Notes under the pieces: model-generated
What the model was told of the DNA's origin: nothing
Database searches by the model: none
Seen by the model: only the letters and a program-made list of their open reading frames with translations
NCBI GenBank assembly: GCA_015680685.1
Contig: MNCI01030304.1
Span: 1,264,617-1,317,225, forward strand
DNA length: 52,609 nucleotides
Direction of reading: 5' to 3'
Source of the DNA: Gnetum montanum
Taxonomy: Eukaryota > Streptophyta > Gnetopsida > Gnetales > Gnetaceae
Translations under genes and position numbers: made by a program
Part shown: piece after piece, positions 21,701 to 32,330 of the stretch
Numbering within the stretch: the first letter of the stretch is position 1
Layout: each line of letters begins with the position of its first letter

Positions 21701-22667
21701 ATTGCAAAATTAAACATGAAACTTTGACTATGTGCACTTTAAAATATATAACCGACATGATACTTTACTACAAATTAGGTAAAGCATTAAGATACCTAAA
21801 GTATGATTAAAATAGACAAATTGCTTACATGCATAATACTTTCCTAATAATGAGATGATCAACTGAATAACCTTTTAATAAAAAAACATTTCTTTTGATT
21901 ACACATCAACTATTTGAGGTTTTTTTGATCTTAAGGCTTCTCCATAAGGTACAACTAAGGATGATAATTTGAAAGGTTTTCTCCATAATATATCATGGGT
22001 TTATCAATCGCTTTCTCCTCAGCTAGATATGATCTTAAGTACTACTCTCTTGTCCAAGTGCCTTATGTAGCACTTCTTTTCCATTGTGTCTCTCCATGTA
22101 TAGAAAAGCTATGATGATTTGTTGGGTGTCATTAATGAAATTGGTTTCTCTAGATTATCTCTTCCCTACAGGTGATTCTGAGTTACTCTAAAATTCTTTT
22201 ATTGGTGTAGAAATTTATACTTTCTACTTATGTAAAATTATCTATTAATTTTTAGAATCAAAATTTACAAGGTGGCGAGAATTTGCAACAACTTTCAATG
22301 AAGCATCAATGCTATCATTCGTAGTGATAAACCTACTTTATCTATGATCTTTCTTTATATTTGGAAGCATCTTTGATTATTTTTAATCTATTATGTTTGG
22401 AAACTTCCTTGTGCAAAATTATTTTTCAATAGTAAGATCATAACTATGATATTGTATTCTCAAATATGTGGCATTTTATTTACAACTTCAAGTAAGAAAA
22501 CTCTAATAAAAACTAAATAATTTATTTTTTTATTGTAATATTAATTCCTTTTAGTTTTGTGGACTCAATTTGGATTATTGGATTTTATTTTAACTCTCTC
22601 TTCTTTGATGATCTAATGTACCTTAGAGTTTTTTAAAATTATTATTCATCCTTCTATGGTGCACCCT

Positions 22668-22910
22668 TTTGGTTTGATGATTATCCAATTGTAGGTTAAA
22701 TTATCTTCAAATACTTTCTTTCTTGGCTTATGTAGTTCAAATCTCTCCAAATGGTTTTTCTTAGCTTGTCTATAAACCTATGTTTCAAACAAGGTCATAG
22801 CTTTTGGTTTGATAATTAGCCAAGCTTCCATACCATTTATGTGGCTGAAATTTCTCCAAATGCCTTTTTCTTGAGCTTATGTGTGAACCTATATTTCAAT
22901 CCAACTTGGA
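22668..22910. repeat. Diverged tandem duplication, period about 135 bp
   Basis: Two units begin with TTTTGGTTTGATGATTA and TTTTGGTTTGATAATTA, about 135 bp apart. Both continue to a TTTCTCCAAATG landmark and then AACCTATRTTTCAA. The second unit is cut short near 22,910. Confidence 0.65.
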
Positions 22911-23499
22911 TGATGGATTAATTTATAGTAGAGGAAGAAAAAATTAAAATGCAAAGCGAATAATTAGTATTTTTTCTCAAAAAAGTACATACTATAATTT
23001 GTGAGAATGTTGCAACTATTGTCTTCATGCAATCCTTCTTTTTTGGGATCTATCCAATTTTCAATAAAAAAGTTGTTCATAACGAAAAGAAACAATAACC
23101 TTTAGAAAATCCAAATAATGGTAATTTTTAGCATGCATAAATGAAATCTTCTTTAACATGTTCTGAATCTTTTAGTAATCCTTTTAAATTTCAAGGTGCT
23201 AGTAAACTCTTAATATCTAAAGAAAACTTCTCTTTAGAAACAAACCCTTTTTATTAGGGACCAAAAATGAAAGTATTGATGCAAATGAATTTTGCGTAGT
23301 GAACTACAAAAAGATAAAGGTTTCAAATACTAATTTCAATTCAAGAACGCCTGAGGCATCTTGTTCTCTCTCTACTTATATTACTACTGAATTTTTTTTC
23401 ATCAAATAATATTTTTTCATCCATTAGTGACATGGATTGTGAGACAAATGATGAGCTTGAAAAATCAAGAATAGGGCTTTTTCCTTTACATCTCAATGT

Positions 23500-24499
23500 T
23501 AGTTTTATCATGGAATGTTTAGGGCCTTTCTGATAAGTCCCAAGAAAAGATTACCAAAGAGTATCTTTCAAATTAGCATTTATCTCCAAAGTTTCTTTTC
23601 TTGCAAGAGATTAATTTTTTAGTATATGATTTTAGTTTTGTTGGTAAATTCTTTTTAAAAAACTACAATGTCTTTTCTATTACTCATGAAGATACTAAGG
23701 ACAGTGCTACTATTCTAGTTAATAAAAATTGAACTATAAAGGTTTGGAATTCTAGCTTTGATAATCTTGGAATAGTTATTTGGATTACTTGTCATAATGA
23801 AAAAGGAGACTTTAGGATTTATAATATTTATGCTTCTAATAATTCAAAATATTGACTAGAAGTTTGGAAATATCTTCTATCTTTGCCTAAAGTTCCTTGG
23901 ATCATTATAGGTGATTTCACTATAATTGAAAGGAATTTAAATAAGCTTGGTGATCTTCCTACTAATATGCCTTTTCAAGAAAAAGAAATTGATGTATTTT
24001 AAAGAAAAATAGTTTCTTTCTTATGTTATCCCTTTATTCCTACATTATTCAAATGAGAAACGTTACACTTAGTGTAATTATCACTGAGGAAATGATAAAA
24101 TTTATTGTTAGCTTGATAAATTTTACATCTCTAATGTTTATTTTTGAAAGCCTATAAGTAAAGTAGTGCATATAGATGCTATTTTATTAGAACATTTTCT
24201 TATTAGTATTATTCTCTCTAAAATTAATTCTTCCTCCTTTCAAAAAGAGCTTTTCTTGTATGAATGCTAATATGTTCATAGAGATTAGTAAGAAAAATAT
24301 TTTGAAGTCTTTTTGGAATATAGAAAAAAACCTACTAGAAATATTGGTTGAATTGATTGGTGGTAGTGAACTACTTGTAGAGTCAAAAATTATGCAAGAT
24401 GGTTCACTAAGTAAGTTGCAAAGCGAAACCATCAAATTAAAGAAGCTTTTGTAGAATCTATTAAGCAAATGCAACTTATTTTAGACTAGAGTCCCTTTG
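23500..24499 (+). pseudogene. LINE-2 endonuclease domain, 5' half of a split LINE
   Basis: Plus-strand reading starts with SWNV-stop-GLSD, the usual start of a LINE endonuclease. It continues with FLQEI near 23,605, the catalytic Glu block, and a NNYVFSITHED stretch, then IIGDFT near 23,912, where GDFN is usual. Later parts are in shifting frames, including ESF and DAILLEH-like segments near 24,160 and the helical region covered by the 24,260-24,454 frame. Coding sense ends at SPFDF, exactly at the ATTTT target site of the large LTR insertion, and resumes at 47,890. The LINE is therefore older than that insertion. Confidence 0.75.
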
Positions 24500-24504
24500 A
24501 TTTT
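24500..24504. repeat. Target-site duplication ATTTT, left copy
   Basis: ATTTT stands directly before the TGATGAG terminus at 24,505. The same five bases stand directly after the TTATCA terminus at 47,884. Confidence 0.8.
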
Positions 24505-24650
24505 TGATGAGTGGTGGAGCAATACAACAACCAACCACACAAGTTACAAGTGTTCATGCATAACCTAATTGTAATCTATAGATAGACAATGTCGGTATAC
24601 TAGTAATTGAGTTAAGGTCATGATTGTTGTCTTTCCACTTCAAGCTAGAT
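24505..24650 (-). repeat. Partial LTR, U5 end only (146 bp)
   Basis: It repeats the first 146 bp of the adjacent LTR1 at about 80% identity by eye and has the intact TGATGAG terminus next to the target-site duplication. It ends within a GAG-CTAG phrase and is followed directly by the full LTR1. There is no spacer like the one between LTR2 and LTR3. Confidence 0.75.
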
Positions 24651-25542
24651 GATGAGCAATGGAGTAATCCAACACCCAATCATACAAGTTATTAGTGTTC
24701 ACACATAGTTCAATTATGATTTGTAGATAGACAATGTTGATATACTAGTGATTGAGTTGAAGTTTGAGACTATTGTCTTTCCACTTTGAGTTAATAAAAG
24801 CTAAGTGTATGGTTTAATTGGCAATGAGGCATATGATAAATGATGTTGTTAAGCCCATTTTACTCTTAGAAATAAATGTAATTGAGAATGAAATTTAATC
24901 TAAGTCTAAGCAATTATAAAAATGTAAATCTACTCTAGCCTAAGACGATGAGTATCTAGTCTTGATTTTCGATATACATCTTGGACTTCATGTAACTGTT
25001 GTTGGGCTACCAAGCATTATGCTATTAAGTGTACCAAGCAATAACACTACTAGGCTTACCAAAAAATTACAGTTAAGTGCTCAAAACTAGTTGTACTCAT
25101 TCTGCTTACTATTAATAAGTAAGGTACTTTGGGAAATAAAGTGTTAAGCTAATAAAGTAGTAAACATTATGCTAAGTGAAATAGTAAAGTAGGAGAATGC
25201 TACAATGGTGGGAAATAGCTTAATCTTTATTTTCATTCATAATTCATGTCCAAGTACAAATTGGTCAAACAAAGATTTTGTTCACTATGTCACATCACAC
25301 TATGGTCATTCACACTTTTAATCATTAAGTCTAAATTTGAGAAATAAATTGCAATAGTTTAGTTACTATTAGAATGAAAAGTTATTGGATCATGTACCCA
25401 AGTGTTGTATTTATAGGGGTGCACACATCCTGATACATTGTATCAAGAATGACATATCATGTGTCATGACAGCATATCAATGACATCATTAATATGATGT
25501 CATTGCTATGATGTCATGTTGTGACTAAACTTGACCTTATCA
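24651..25542 (-). repeat. LTR1, 3' LTR of element A
   Basis: It is 892 bp, begins TGATGAG and ends TTATCA on the plus strand. On the minus strand (the coding direction) U3 is at the right. Its U3 end, GACTAAACTTGACCTTATCA, matches LTR2 and not LTR3 or LTR4. A TATA box lies at about 25,407-25,419 on the minus strand. Confidence 0.88.
25407..25419 (-). promoter_or_regulatory. TATA box of LTR1; equivalents in LTR3 and LTR4
   Basis: The minus strand reads CCCCTATAAATAC. LTR3 has the same box at 38,709-38,719 and LTR4 a close form at 47,749-47,760. LTR2 has lost it (TCTAAATATG at about 37,823-37,834). Position within the LTR is the same in all. Confidence 0.65.
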
Positions 25543-25556
25543 TACTCCCATGACTG
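25543..25556 (-). promoter_or_regulatory. Polypurine tract relic of element A
   Basis: On the minus strand CATGGGAGTA stands just upstream of the LTR1 U3 start. The matching site in B (38,831-38,840) is TGTGGGGGTA. Such tracts prime plus-strand synthesis. The two bases TA lie between the purines and the LTR in both elements. Confidence 0.55.
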
Positions 25557-25862
25557 ATTGGAAATTCATCCTCAAGTTAAAATAAAATGAGGATAGTGTC
25601 CCTTACAAAATTGGGAGGTAGATTCGACTAAACATGACTAACTATCTATTTACATGACTAAGAATGTTGCATTGGTGTTTGTACAAAATTGGCATGGTTG
25701 TATGATCAAACAAAAAAAAAATTGAAGTGGCCTGATGTAGCCTATGTGCCTAGCGGTGGAGGCTCTTCCATTAGTTGCTTTCTTTTGTTGTCAAGCTTCT
25801 GGAATTGATATCTGTTAAGGAATGCCTAAAGTTTTTGAGGATCATTGTACTTAGAAGGGCTA

Positions 25863-25882
25863 GGGGGGGGGGGGGGGGGGGN
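25863..25882. other. Poly-G run and undetermined base (assembly gap)
   Basis: Nineteen G followed by a single N. In X2 the equivalent place has a short G-rich run and then about 50 bp of ordinary sequence before the shared TGTGGTTCC. The missing length matches the difference between the two LTRs (1,194 versus 1,255 bp), so the N probably stands for lost sequence after a difficult G run. Confidence 0.7.
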
Positions 25883-26429
25883 AATGTGGTTCCCCAACTT
25901 GGGTAGTCCACACTTGGAGGGTAGATCTCAAGCACACGTACAGACTTTGTCACTCTTAAAATATGATTGAAGGGTTCACACCTTGTATAGTCTTCATGCT
26001 TAGCTTCGGAGTGTTATATCACATCACCAATCACTCAATCTTGCAAGGTCCCATCAGGCTTGAAAATGTGGTTTTAAAGCTTCCACGACCTTTACAATCT
26101 TGAGCTCTACACCAAAGTGTTATACTGCAACACTAATAACTCAATCTTGCAAGATCCCAACAAGGTCAAGAAAGATGCCTTCCCACAAGAAGCACATCAA
26201 CCCTACAAGGCAACAAGAGAGAACAATTAGATGAGATAAATGCAACTTAGTCTACTGATACTTTTACATTGAGGTACAACACACTTTACAATGAACAACT
26301 GATGATACAATGAAGAGAAACAAGGATTACAATGATTCACAAAATGATCGTACAATGATTACACATAAATAGCTACCATGTTTCTAAATCCATCTTGGAA
26401 CTCATGTAGTAACTAGTCAACAATCACTA

Positions 26430-26705
26430 AAGGTCATGGAAGATGTCTTCTTCATGCCTAAGATGTCTTTCTATATTTTCCTTCAATTCTTGGAAGACAT
26501 CTTTTTCTGGGAAAGACATCTTTTTGAAGTCTCCATTATGGAAAAGACGTCTTTATTTGATGGAAGATGTATTTCTAAAACTGGCTTGCATGCTATAAAG
26601 ATGTCTTTATCTGATGAATGATGTCTATTATTTTGCAAAGACATATTCACCTATGCTACTTATTGGAAAGACATATTTGGAATGGGAAAGATGTCTCTTC
26701 TGCAG
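26430..26705. repeat. Cluster of decayed AGACGTCT palindromes in LTR X1
   Basis: About twelve copies of AGACATCT or AGATGTCT, usually extended to AAAGAYRTCTTT, fall in 270 bp. One at about 26,545 keeps the CpG (AAAGACGTCTTT). The two decayed forms are the products expected from deamination of the central CpG on either strand. The parent palindrome has an ACGT core, the recognition core of plant bZIP factors. X2 has the same cluster. Confidence 0.75.
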
Positions 26706-27029
26706 GGGCCAAAAATGAAACTACTTGTTTTAATGTTGGGAGCCTCTGGATGTCTCCAAACAAGTTCCCATAGATCTTATAACCTCCTAGACTCATCAAA
26801 ATGAGCTATAAACACTTTGAAACATACCAAAACATCCAAGAATCATCCTCAATAAAAATAGACATGTTTTGTTTGAATTCTTCATATTTGTGCATGCTCC
26901 CTTGAGTCCTTGTGATCCTAAATTCACTTGTGAGTCCTTGAGTCCTTTGCTCTTCTATAAATACAAAAATCATACAAACATCATTGTACTCCATTTTCCT
27001 TAACATTTTGACATACCAAAAGGTCAATA

Positions 27030-27046
27030 ATTTGCCCCTTTTTGGT
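27030..27046 (-). promoter_or_regulatory. Polypurine tract of element X
   Basis: On the minus strand ACCAAAAAGGGGC stands just upstream of the U3 end of X1, as expected for plus-strand priming. Confidence 0.5.
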
Positions 27047-27739
27047 AATGTCCAAAATTTAAGAAAATGGATTAGTCTTTATCACAATACATAAGCTACT
27101 TCTCCCTAATTTTGGACATGACCAAAAAGGATGATGCATATAACCTGTATATTAAATATATATCATAAAAGAGTAATATCATATAATATGCATGACCATT
27201 ATCATAAAAAAAACTCTTCCCCTTGTTGGATATGAGCAAAAAGAGAAGGAGGGAGTCACATATTTAAGAAGCAAAATTTGTTATGAAAGTTATATTATTG
27301 TAGAATAGAAACATATAGTTATGAAAAGCCATTGCATAATGAGCATATCTATTTTCATACAAAACTCTCCTCTTGTATGGACATCACCCAAAAGAAACTA
27401 TCCAAACACTTGTAAAAATGTTTCATGATATAATTGTGCATAGCAAACAAACATTTTCCAAGAGAATCATATGAGAAGTACACATCTCATTAATTTTATA
27501 GGGCTAATGAAGTAAAACGAGTGTTTATCAAGAGTGACTCTTCATCTGTCTACAACAACAAGAACCATACTTGATCCAAGATTTTTAAAATATATTTAAG
27601 AGTAAGTAATCTATCTCTAAATCAACATTCTTCTAATAATCCAAGAGCAATTCCAAGATAGGTGAGTAAAAACATGCATATTCATTGTTTTAGCAACACA
27701 TCTTATCATGTTGAAAAAGTCAAAATATATCACAAGATC

Positions 27740-27770
<31 letters not shown>

Positions 27771-28985
27771 ATATATATAATTTCCTATATATTCATGACT
27801 TACTAAAAGAAATTATGAACAAATTTTCAAGTTCCAATCTATCATTGTGAGTACTAAAGATCACTAAGGTGAGTACTTATCAACATACAAAAGGTTAGAC
27901 AATCTTTAAATCATTAACATAGTGAATAAAAGTAAGTTTATGTAGCATGTCAAATTCAAGAATTTTGACCAATAAAGGCCATCTTTAAATAGTGATATTT
28001 AAATAAATGCCCTCTTTTACAACATTACCAGATGAAAATGCTCTTCCTTGCTCATTTCTAGCTAAAGGAGAATGGAGTGAAATGTATTGTTGCTTAAGTA
28101 TCCTTTGATGGAGATCTCAAAAGACTCCATCTATGCTAATGATCTTTTGTATGATAAAAAATGTTTAAGAACATACTCCCCTTGCATATAAGACCCAGTT
28201 TTTGAGACATCTAGTTTCTTTGGTCATAATGCATCTATTGTAGAAAGATTGGTATTCCCTCTTGAATCTTTTAGGATCTTCATGCTGCACAAAAATTATA
28301 AGAGCAAGTATGGAGACTAAGGTCTCCCATTAGTTATGGAAAAACACATCAAAAATCATCACAGACAGATATAAATATTACACATAATTGAGAATTACAC
28401 AAGGGACTAGGAGATGTCTCCATAAATCTAGAGAGCCATAACAAGTTTGGAGACTTTTTAAAAGAAAGACATTAAGATATCAAATAATTCCTATTGAAAT
28501 GATTTTCTTAGAAAATACATGAATTATATTAAAAGGTACCAAATCCAATGCTTAAATATCACACATCTAAAATCTTTCAAAGAAATTGGATGACAATGTC
28601 AAATCATAAGACATTTAAGTAGCACTAAATGTTTAAGAAATACATCAGAGGATTTTAAATACTTGTAATCAATATATGTTCCATTGGAGAAAAAAAATTT
28701 TCAATCAAAAGTTTTAAAAGTTTACAATTACCACAAACTTTCATTCAATTACAAGATTAATCACATCTTGCTCAAGCATTCACAAAAGACATCATAATCA
28801 ATTATTTTAATAGAACCAAATATCTTCTCTTGTAAGTGCTTATCTTAATATTTGTAGATTATTGGAGCTAACATCCCATAGCTAGAAATAAAATAACACA
28901 ACTCAGACTTTCCAAATTAAATACTGATATAAAATTTAGCAAGCAAGAAGATAGAAACTTACCTTGACTTACCTTGCTTGCAATT
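27047..28985. other. Non-coding interior of element X
   Basis: AT-rich sequence without pol similarity on either strand. It includes a TA microsatellite at 27,739-27,781. In an autonomous copia element this place would hold protease, integrase, RT and RNase H; none is found. Confidence 0.6.
27739..27781. repeat. TA microsatellite
   Basis: About twenty alternating TA units interrupted by two TATG units. Confidence 0.9.
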
Positions 28986-30370
28986 GAGACTTAAGGTGCC
29001 TATAGTGCTAGAGAATGAGATTCCTCTTTTGAGGTTTCTTTTCTTCCATAGAATTCTTCAATTTCCAAGGCTTGGGTCCTTTTCACAAATTGACTAGATA
29101 GTGTCTTCTCATTCTTAGGTTCCTTCCTCTTGATTCTCCAAATGTTCCAAACTCCTTTGTTCTGTTGAGTTGTCTAATCTTTTTTCCCATGCATAAATTC
29201 CTTTCTCAATGCATTTTGATAAGACTAAGGAGTCTTGGGATATGACCAGGTACTCATATGATAAAACTTTAAATTACACTCCCATTGTTTATGCCCAAAC
29301 TTATTACAATAATAACATCTAACCCTCTCATTATAGAAAAGTGATTAGAATGATCAAACCATTGAGGAGTCTTTTGATGGATAAGAGCTTTTTCTGATGT
29401 AGAAACCTTACTCCTTGAAGATTTCTTTAGATGGGATGAAGGTTGTGCAGGTTCTTCTTCTTGGGAACAACATCCAAGTCCACTTTTATCTTGTGGAATC
29501 CTTCCATGTCCAAGAACCATTCAAAGGGATTCTTTTCTTTTAACCAACCTCTCATTTACAAGCTTTACATTTGCAATTTCTTCCTTAGCCTTCTCATAAG
29601 ACAAGGTTAGCTTTTCATTCTCAGCCCTTAGCTCTAAGATTTATTTTGTAAGATTAAAAATTGTTTTATTTAATAAAGAAATTTCTTGAACCTTTTTTAT
29701 TACCTACTTTTTCAACTTTGTGTAGAGATTTTAAAAATTTAAAAGTTCATTACATAGTAAATCAAACCTTTCATCCTCATTAAGTTCATCATTTGAGGTA
29801 TTAGTGTCATCATTAGTGAGAGCCATGTAGATGAGGTGTGAATCCTTGGCATTGTCCTCCACCTCTTTTTTACTTTGCTCTCCATCATCCCAACTTGAGT
29901 AGAAGTTGGTATTTCTCATCTCTTTATCATTTCTATCCTTTTGTTGTAACCTACCATTACTAGGACATTTGGGAACCACATGGCCTCTTCCACCACATAC
30001 CAAGAATTTTGTTGATGATCAATCAAAATTAGAACTTGAAAATTTTTTACTACTTTCCTTAACTTTGAATTGATTGGGTTTCTATTAAGTGAAGATCTTA
30101 TTCATTTACTCAATTACATTGGTTATTTTTTGAATCTCAGCCTTAAGGTCTGAGTTCTCTTCCTTGAGATAAAAACTTTCATCATTAAGAACTTTAATTT
30201 TTATTTCCTTAGCATGTGAAGCATCTTTTATCTCAATGCAAAAATTTTGGAAATAAAAAAATTCATGGTAAAATATCCCATACCTTTCTTCAAAGGAAAC
30301 AAGCATAATCATGGTAAAAAAATTCATGGTAAAATATCCCATGGTAAAAATTCATGGTAAAATATCACAT
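28986..30370 (-). pseudogene. gag: Copia-type gag of element X with two zinc-knuckle-like motifs (decayed)
   Basis: Read leftward, a Lys/Glu-rich coiled stretch (30,106-30,200: LKEENSDLKAEIQKI) is followed near 30,000 by VCGGRGHVVPKC. There the first Cys of the C-x2-C pair is not found and Phe appears in its place. Next come an acidic region (29,731-29,900: FYSSWDDGE, then DDTNTSNDELNEDERF) and another coiled segment at about 29,560-29,650. The 29,269-29,520 frame follows, and a frameshift then leads to CYYCNKFGHKQWEC near 29,290-29,330, an intact CCHC knuckle. The order of acidic region, coiled coil and knuckles is typical of copia gag C-termini. The capsid part upstream is not recognisable. 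Confidence 0.65.
30260..30370. repeat. Short repeats TTCATGGTAAAATATCCCA
   Basis: Three close copies of this 19-bp word, plus a partial one, occur within 110 bp at the upstream end of the X gag. They are too similar to be old, so they probably arose by recent local slippage. Confidence 0.8.
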
Positions 30371-30576
30371 AATCATGAGTTTTGTCAACTTTACAAGCAT
30401 AGTCTTCTTTGTTTCTGAATGTAAAGAAGGGAATGAGAGACTTACCTTTATAGCAAAAGTGATATATGAATTAAGCACACCAATTGATGAACCATATTAG
30501 TCTCTTTGTCTAGATGTGTTTGATGTTAACTGGCCTTTCCATGTTCACTCTTGAAGATTGATGTAGAGTGAAAGAG

Positions 30577-30594
30577 TACCAGGCTCCAATACCA
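30577..30594 (-). promoter_or_regulatory. Primer binding site of element X (initiator Met tRNA type)
   Basis: The minus strand reads TGGTATTGGAGCCTGGTA two bases inside the X2 LTR. Its first six bases and the GAGCC further in match the usual TGGTATCAGAGCC site complementary to initiator Met tRNA, the common primer of copia elements. It also fixes the orientation of X. Confidence 0.8.
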
Positions 30595-30596
30595 CT

Positions 30597-31851
30597 TGAA
30601 GATCATTTAACTTAGAAGGGGGAGGGGGGATGAATAAGTTCCATAATTTCAAACTTAAAGATACACACACATCGAATTTTGATGTGGTTCCCTAACTTGG
30701 ATAGTCCACACTTAGAGGGCAGATCACAAGCACACCTTTGGACTTTATTACTCTTAAAATGTGGTTGAAGGATCCACACCCTATAGTCTTCAAGCCCTAC
30801 TCCAGAGTGTTGTACCATAGCACCAATCATTGAACCCTACAAGGTTCCATTAGGCTTGAAAATTTGATTTCAAGGCTTCCACAACCTTTACAATCTTGAG
30901 CTTTGCACTGGTGTGTTGTACCATAGCACAAACAACTCAATCCTACAGGATTCTGACAAGCCCAAGCAAGATGCCTTCCCTCAAGAAGCACATCAACCCC
31001 AAAGGGATGCAACTTCATTTTTTGATCCTTGTATGTTGAGGTACAACATACTTAACAATGAATAAATGATGATACAATGAAGAGAAACAAAGATTACAAT
31101 GATTCATAAAATGATTGTACAATGATTACACAAGCTTTTTCATTTCCCAATGCATATGCTGTCTTCTTATAACTACCATGTTTTTAAATCTATCTTGGAA
31201 CTTATGAAATGGCTAGGCAATGATCAGTAACGGTCATGGAAGACATCTTCTTTGTGCCTAAGATGTATTTCTATATTTTCCTTCAATTCTAGAAAGTTGT
31301 CTTTGTCTGGGAAAGACGTCTTTTTGAAATATCCATTTTGGAAAGACATCTTTGTTTGGTGGAAGACATCTTTCTGAAACTAGCATAAATTCTATGAAGA
31401 TGTCTTTGTCTAGGGAAAGATGTCTTTGTCTAGTGAAAGATGACTAATGTTTTACAAAGACATCTTTGCCTATGCTACCTATTGAAAAGATGTCCTTGGT
31501 ATGGGAATGACGTATCTTTTGTAGGTGCCAAAAATAAAACTATTCATTTTGATGTTGGTAGCCTCCAGATGTCTCCAAACAAGTTCCCATAGATCTTATA
31601 ACCTCCTATACATATCAAAATGATCCAAAACACTCCAAAACATGCCAAAACATCTAGGAATTATTCTCAACAAAAATAGACATATTTTGCATGAATCCTT
31701 CATATTCGTCCATGCTCCCTTGAGTCCTTGTGATCTCAAATTCTCTTTTGAGTCCTTAAGTCCTTTACTCTTTCTCCTATAAATACAAAAATCACACAAA
31801 CATCCTTCTACTCCATTTTCCTTAACATTTTGACATACCAAAAGGTGAACA
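30597..31851 (-). repeat. LTR X2 (5' LTR of X)
   Basis: It begins TGAAGATCATT and ends GGTGAACA, 1,255 bp. It aligns with X1 over its whole length, including the AGACGTCT-type cluster at 31,240-31,520. A CTATAAATA box at about 31,776 is on the plus strand, opposite to the coding direction. Confidence 0.85.
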
Positions 31852-31856
31852 ATTTT

Positions 31857-32330
31857 TCCTGTTTTGTTCTTATCCTCTTTTCCATATGTCCTCTCTATTG
31901 AGTATGGCATAGAGACTCCTTTAATTGTAGCTATTGCATTGGTTTGTTTGTTTCACCAAAATTGTTTTGTTTCTCTTAGGTACCACTCTCCCCTATTAGA
32001 CAAAGTGGGTCATAATACAGATGCTTGAAGTTGCTTTTTCACTACTTTTGGAGCAAATTCCATAAAGGGGAAAAAATTGAATTTGACAATGATTATGGAT
32101 ATGATCAATTTTTCTTGGATGACCTGGAGGCATTCTAGTGATAGCGTGAGGCACTATCCTTGTTTAGGGGCTTGTGGAATTTTTTCTTGTCCTTGGGTTG
32201 AGTGCTTTGTAGTAGGAGTTTCTTGATGAATGTTGTATGATTGAGCCTCCTACTTTGCATGTGCTGCATGGGAAGTTTGTTCTCACAGTTGGCCTCTCCC
32301 ATAGCCTCTTGGTATTTTTCTTCCATGTTG
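31857..32330 (-). pseudogene. Truncated accessory ORF of element A
   Basis: This is the remnant of the unknown ORF that is longer in element B. YGKEDKNKT near 31,860-31,890 corresponds to YGKEDKEYS in B, and sequence around 31,895-31,990 aligns with B at 41,350-41,460. The 32,135-32,326 frame is a basic N-terminal tail. The rest of the ORF, about 2.1 kb in B (39,130-41,240), is absent from A at the place where X inserted. Confidence 0.55.

Larger units (their letters stand above)
18236..23499. other. AT-rich intergenic DNA, no recognisable gene
   Basis: About 5.3 kb has only short open frames on either strand, none with a domain. An 81-codon plus-strand frame at 21,380-21,625 is the longest and is Ser/Thr-rich with no motif. 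Local features are a hexanucleotide run near 18,757 and a 135-bp duplication near 22,668. It is probably decayed repeat DNA beyond recognition. Confidence 0.55.
25836..27029 (-). repeat. LTR X1 (3' LTR of X), with a sequence gap
   Basis: It begins TGAGGATCATT and ends near GGTCAATA. It aligns throughout with X2, including the AGACGTCT-type cluster at 26,430-26,700. A run of G and one N at 25,863-25,882 replaces about 55-60 bp that X2 has there. Confidence 0.85.
25836..31851 (-). mobile_element. Element X: copia-like, gag-only LTR element nested in element A
   Basis: Two direct repeats of about 1.2 kb flank an interior of 3.6 kb. On the minus strand the order is LTR X2, an initiator-Met primer site, a gag-type frame with zinc knuckles, non-coding DNA, a purine tract and LTR X1. 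The flanks are GTTTT on the left (25,831-25,835) and ATTTT on the right (31,852-31,856), a one-base mismatch to a 5-bp target-site duplication. No protease, integrase or RT is detectable, so it would need proteins from another element. Confidence 0.75.

Noticed and set aside
24260-24454. Independent small gene at the 24.3-kb frame
   Set aside because: It is a piece of the LINE-2 endonuclease-to-RT region in one of its shifted frames.
25863-25882. Poly-G as a biological G-quadruplex tract
   Set aside because: The partner LTR has only a short G-rich run and the run ends in N, so a sequencing or assembly artefact is more likely.
26806-27027. 73-codon minus frame at the right end of LTR X1
   Set aside because: It lies wholly inside an LTR and has no motif; the partner LTR does not keep the same frame.
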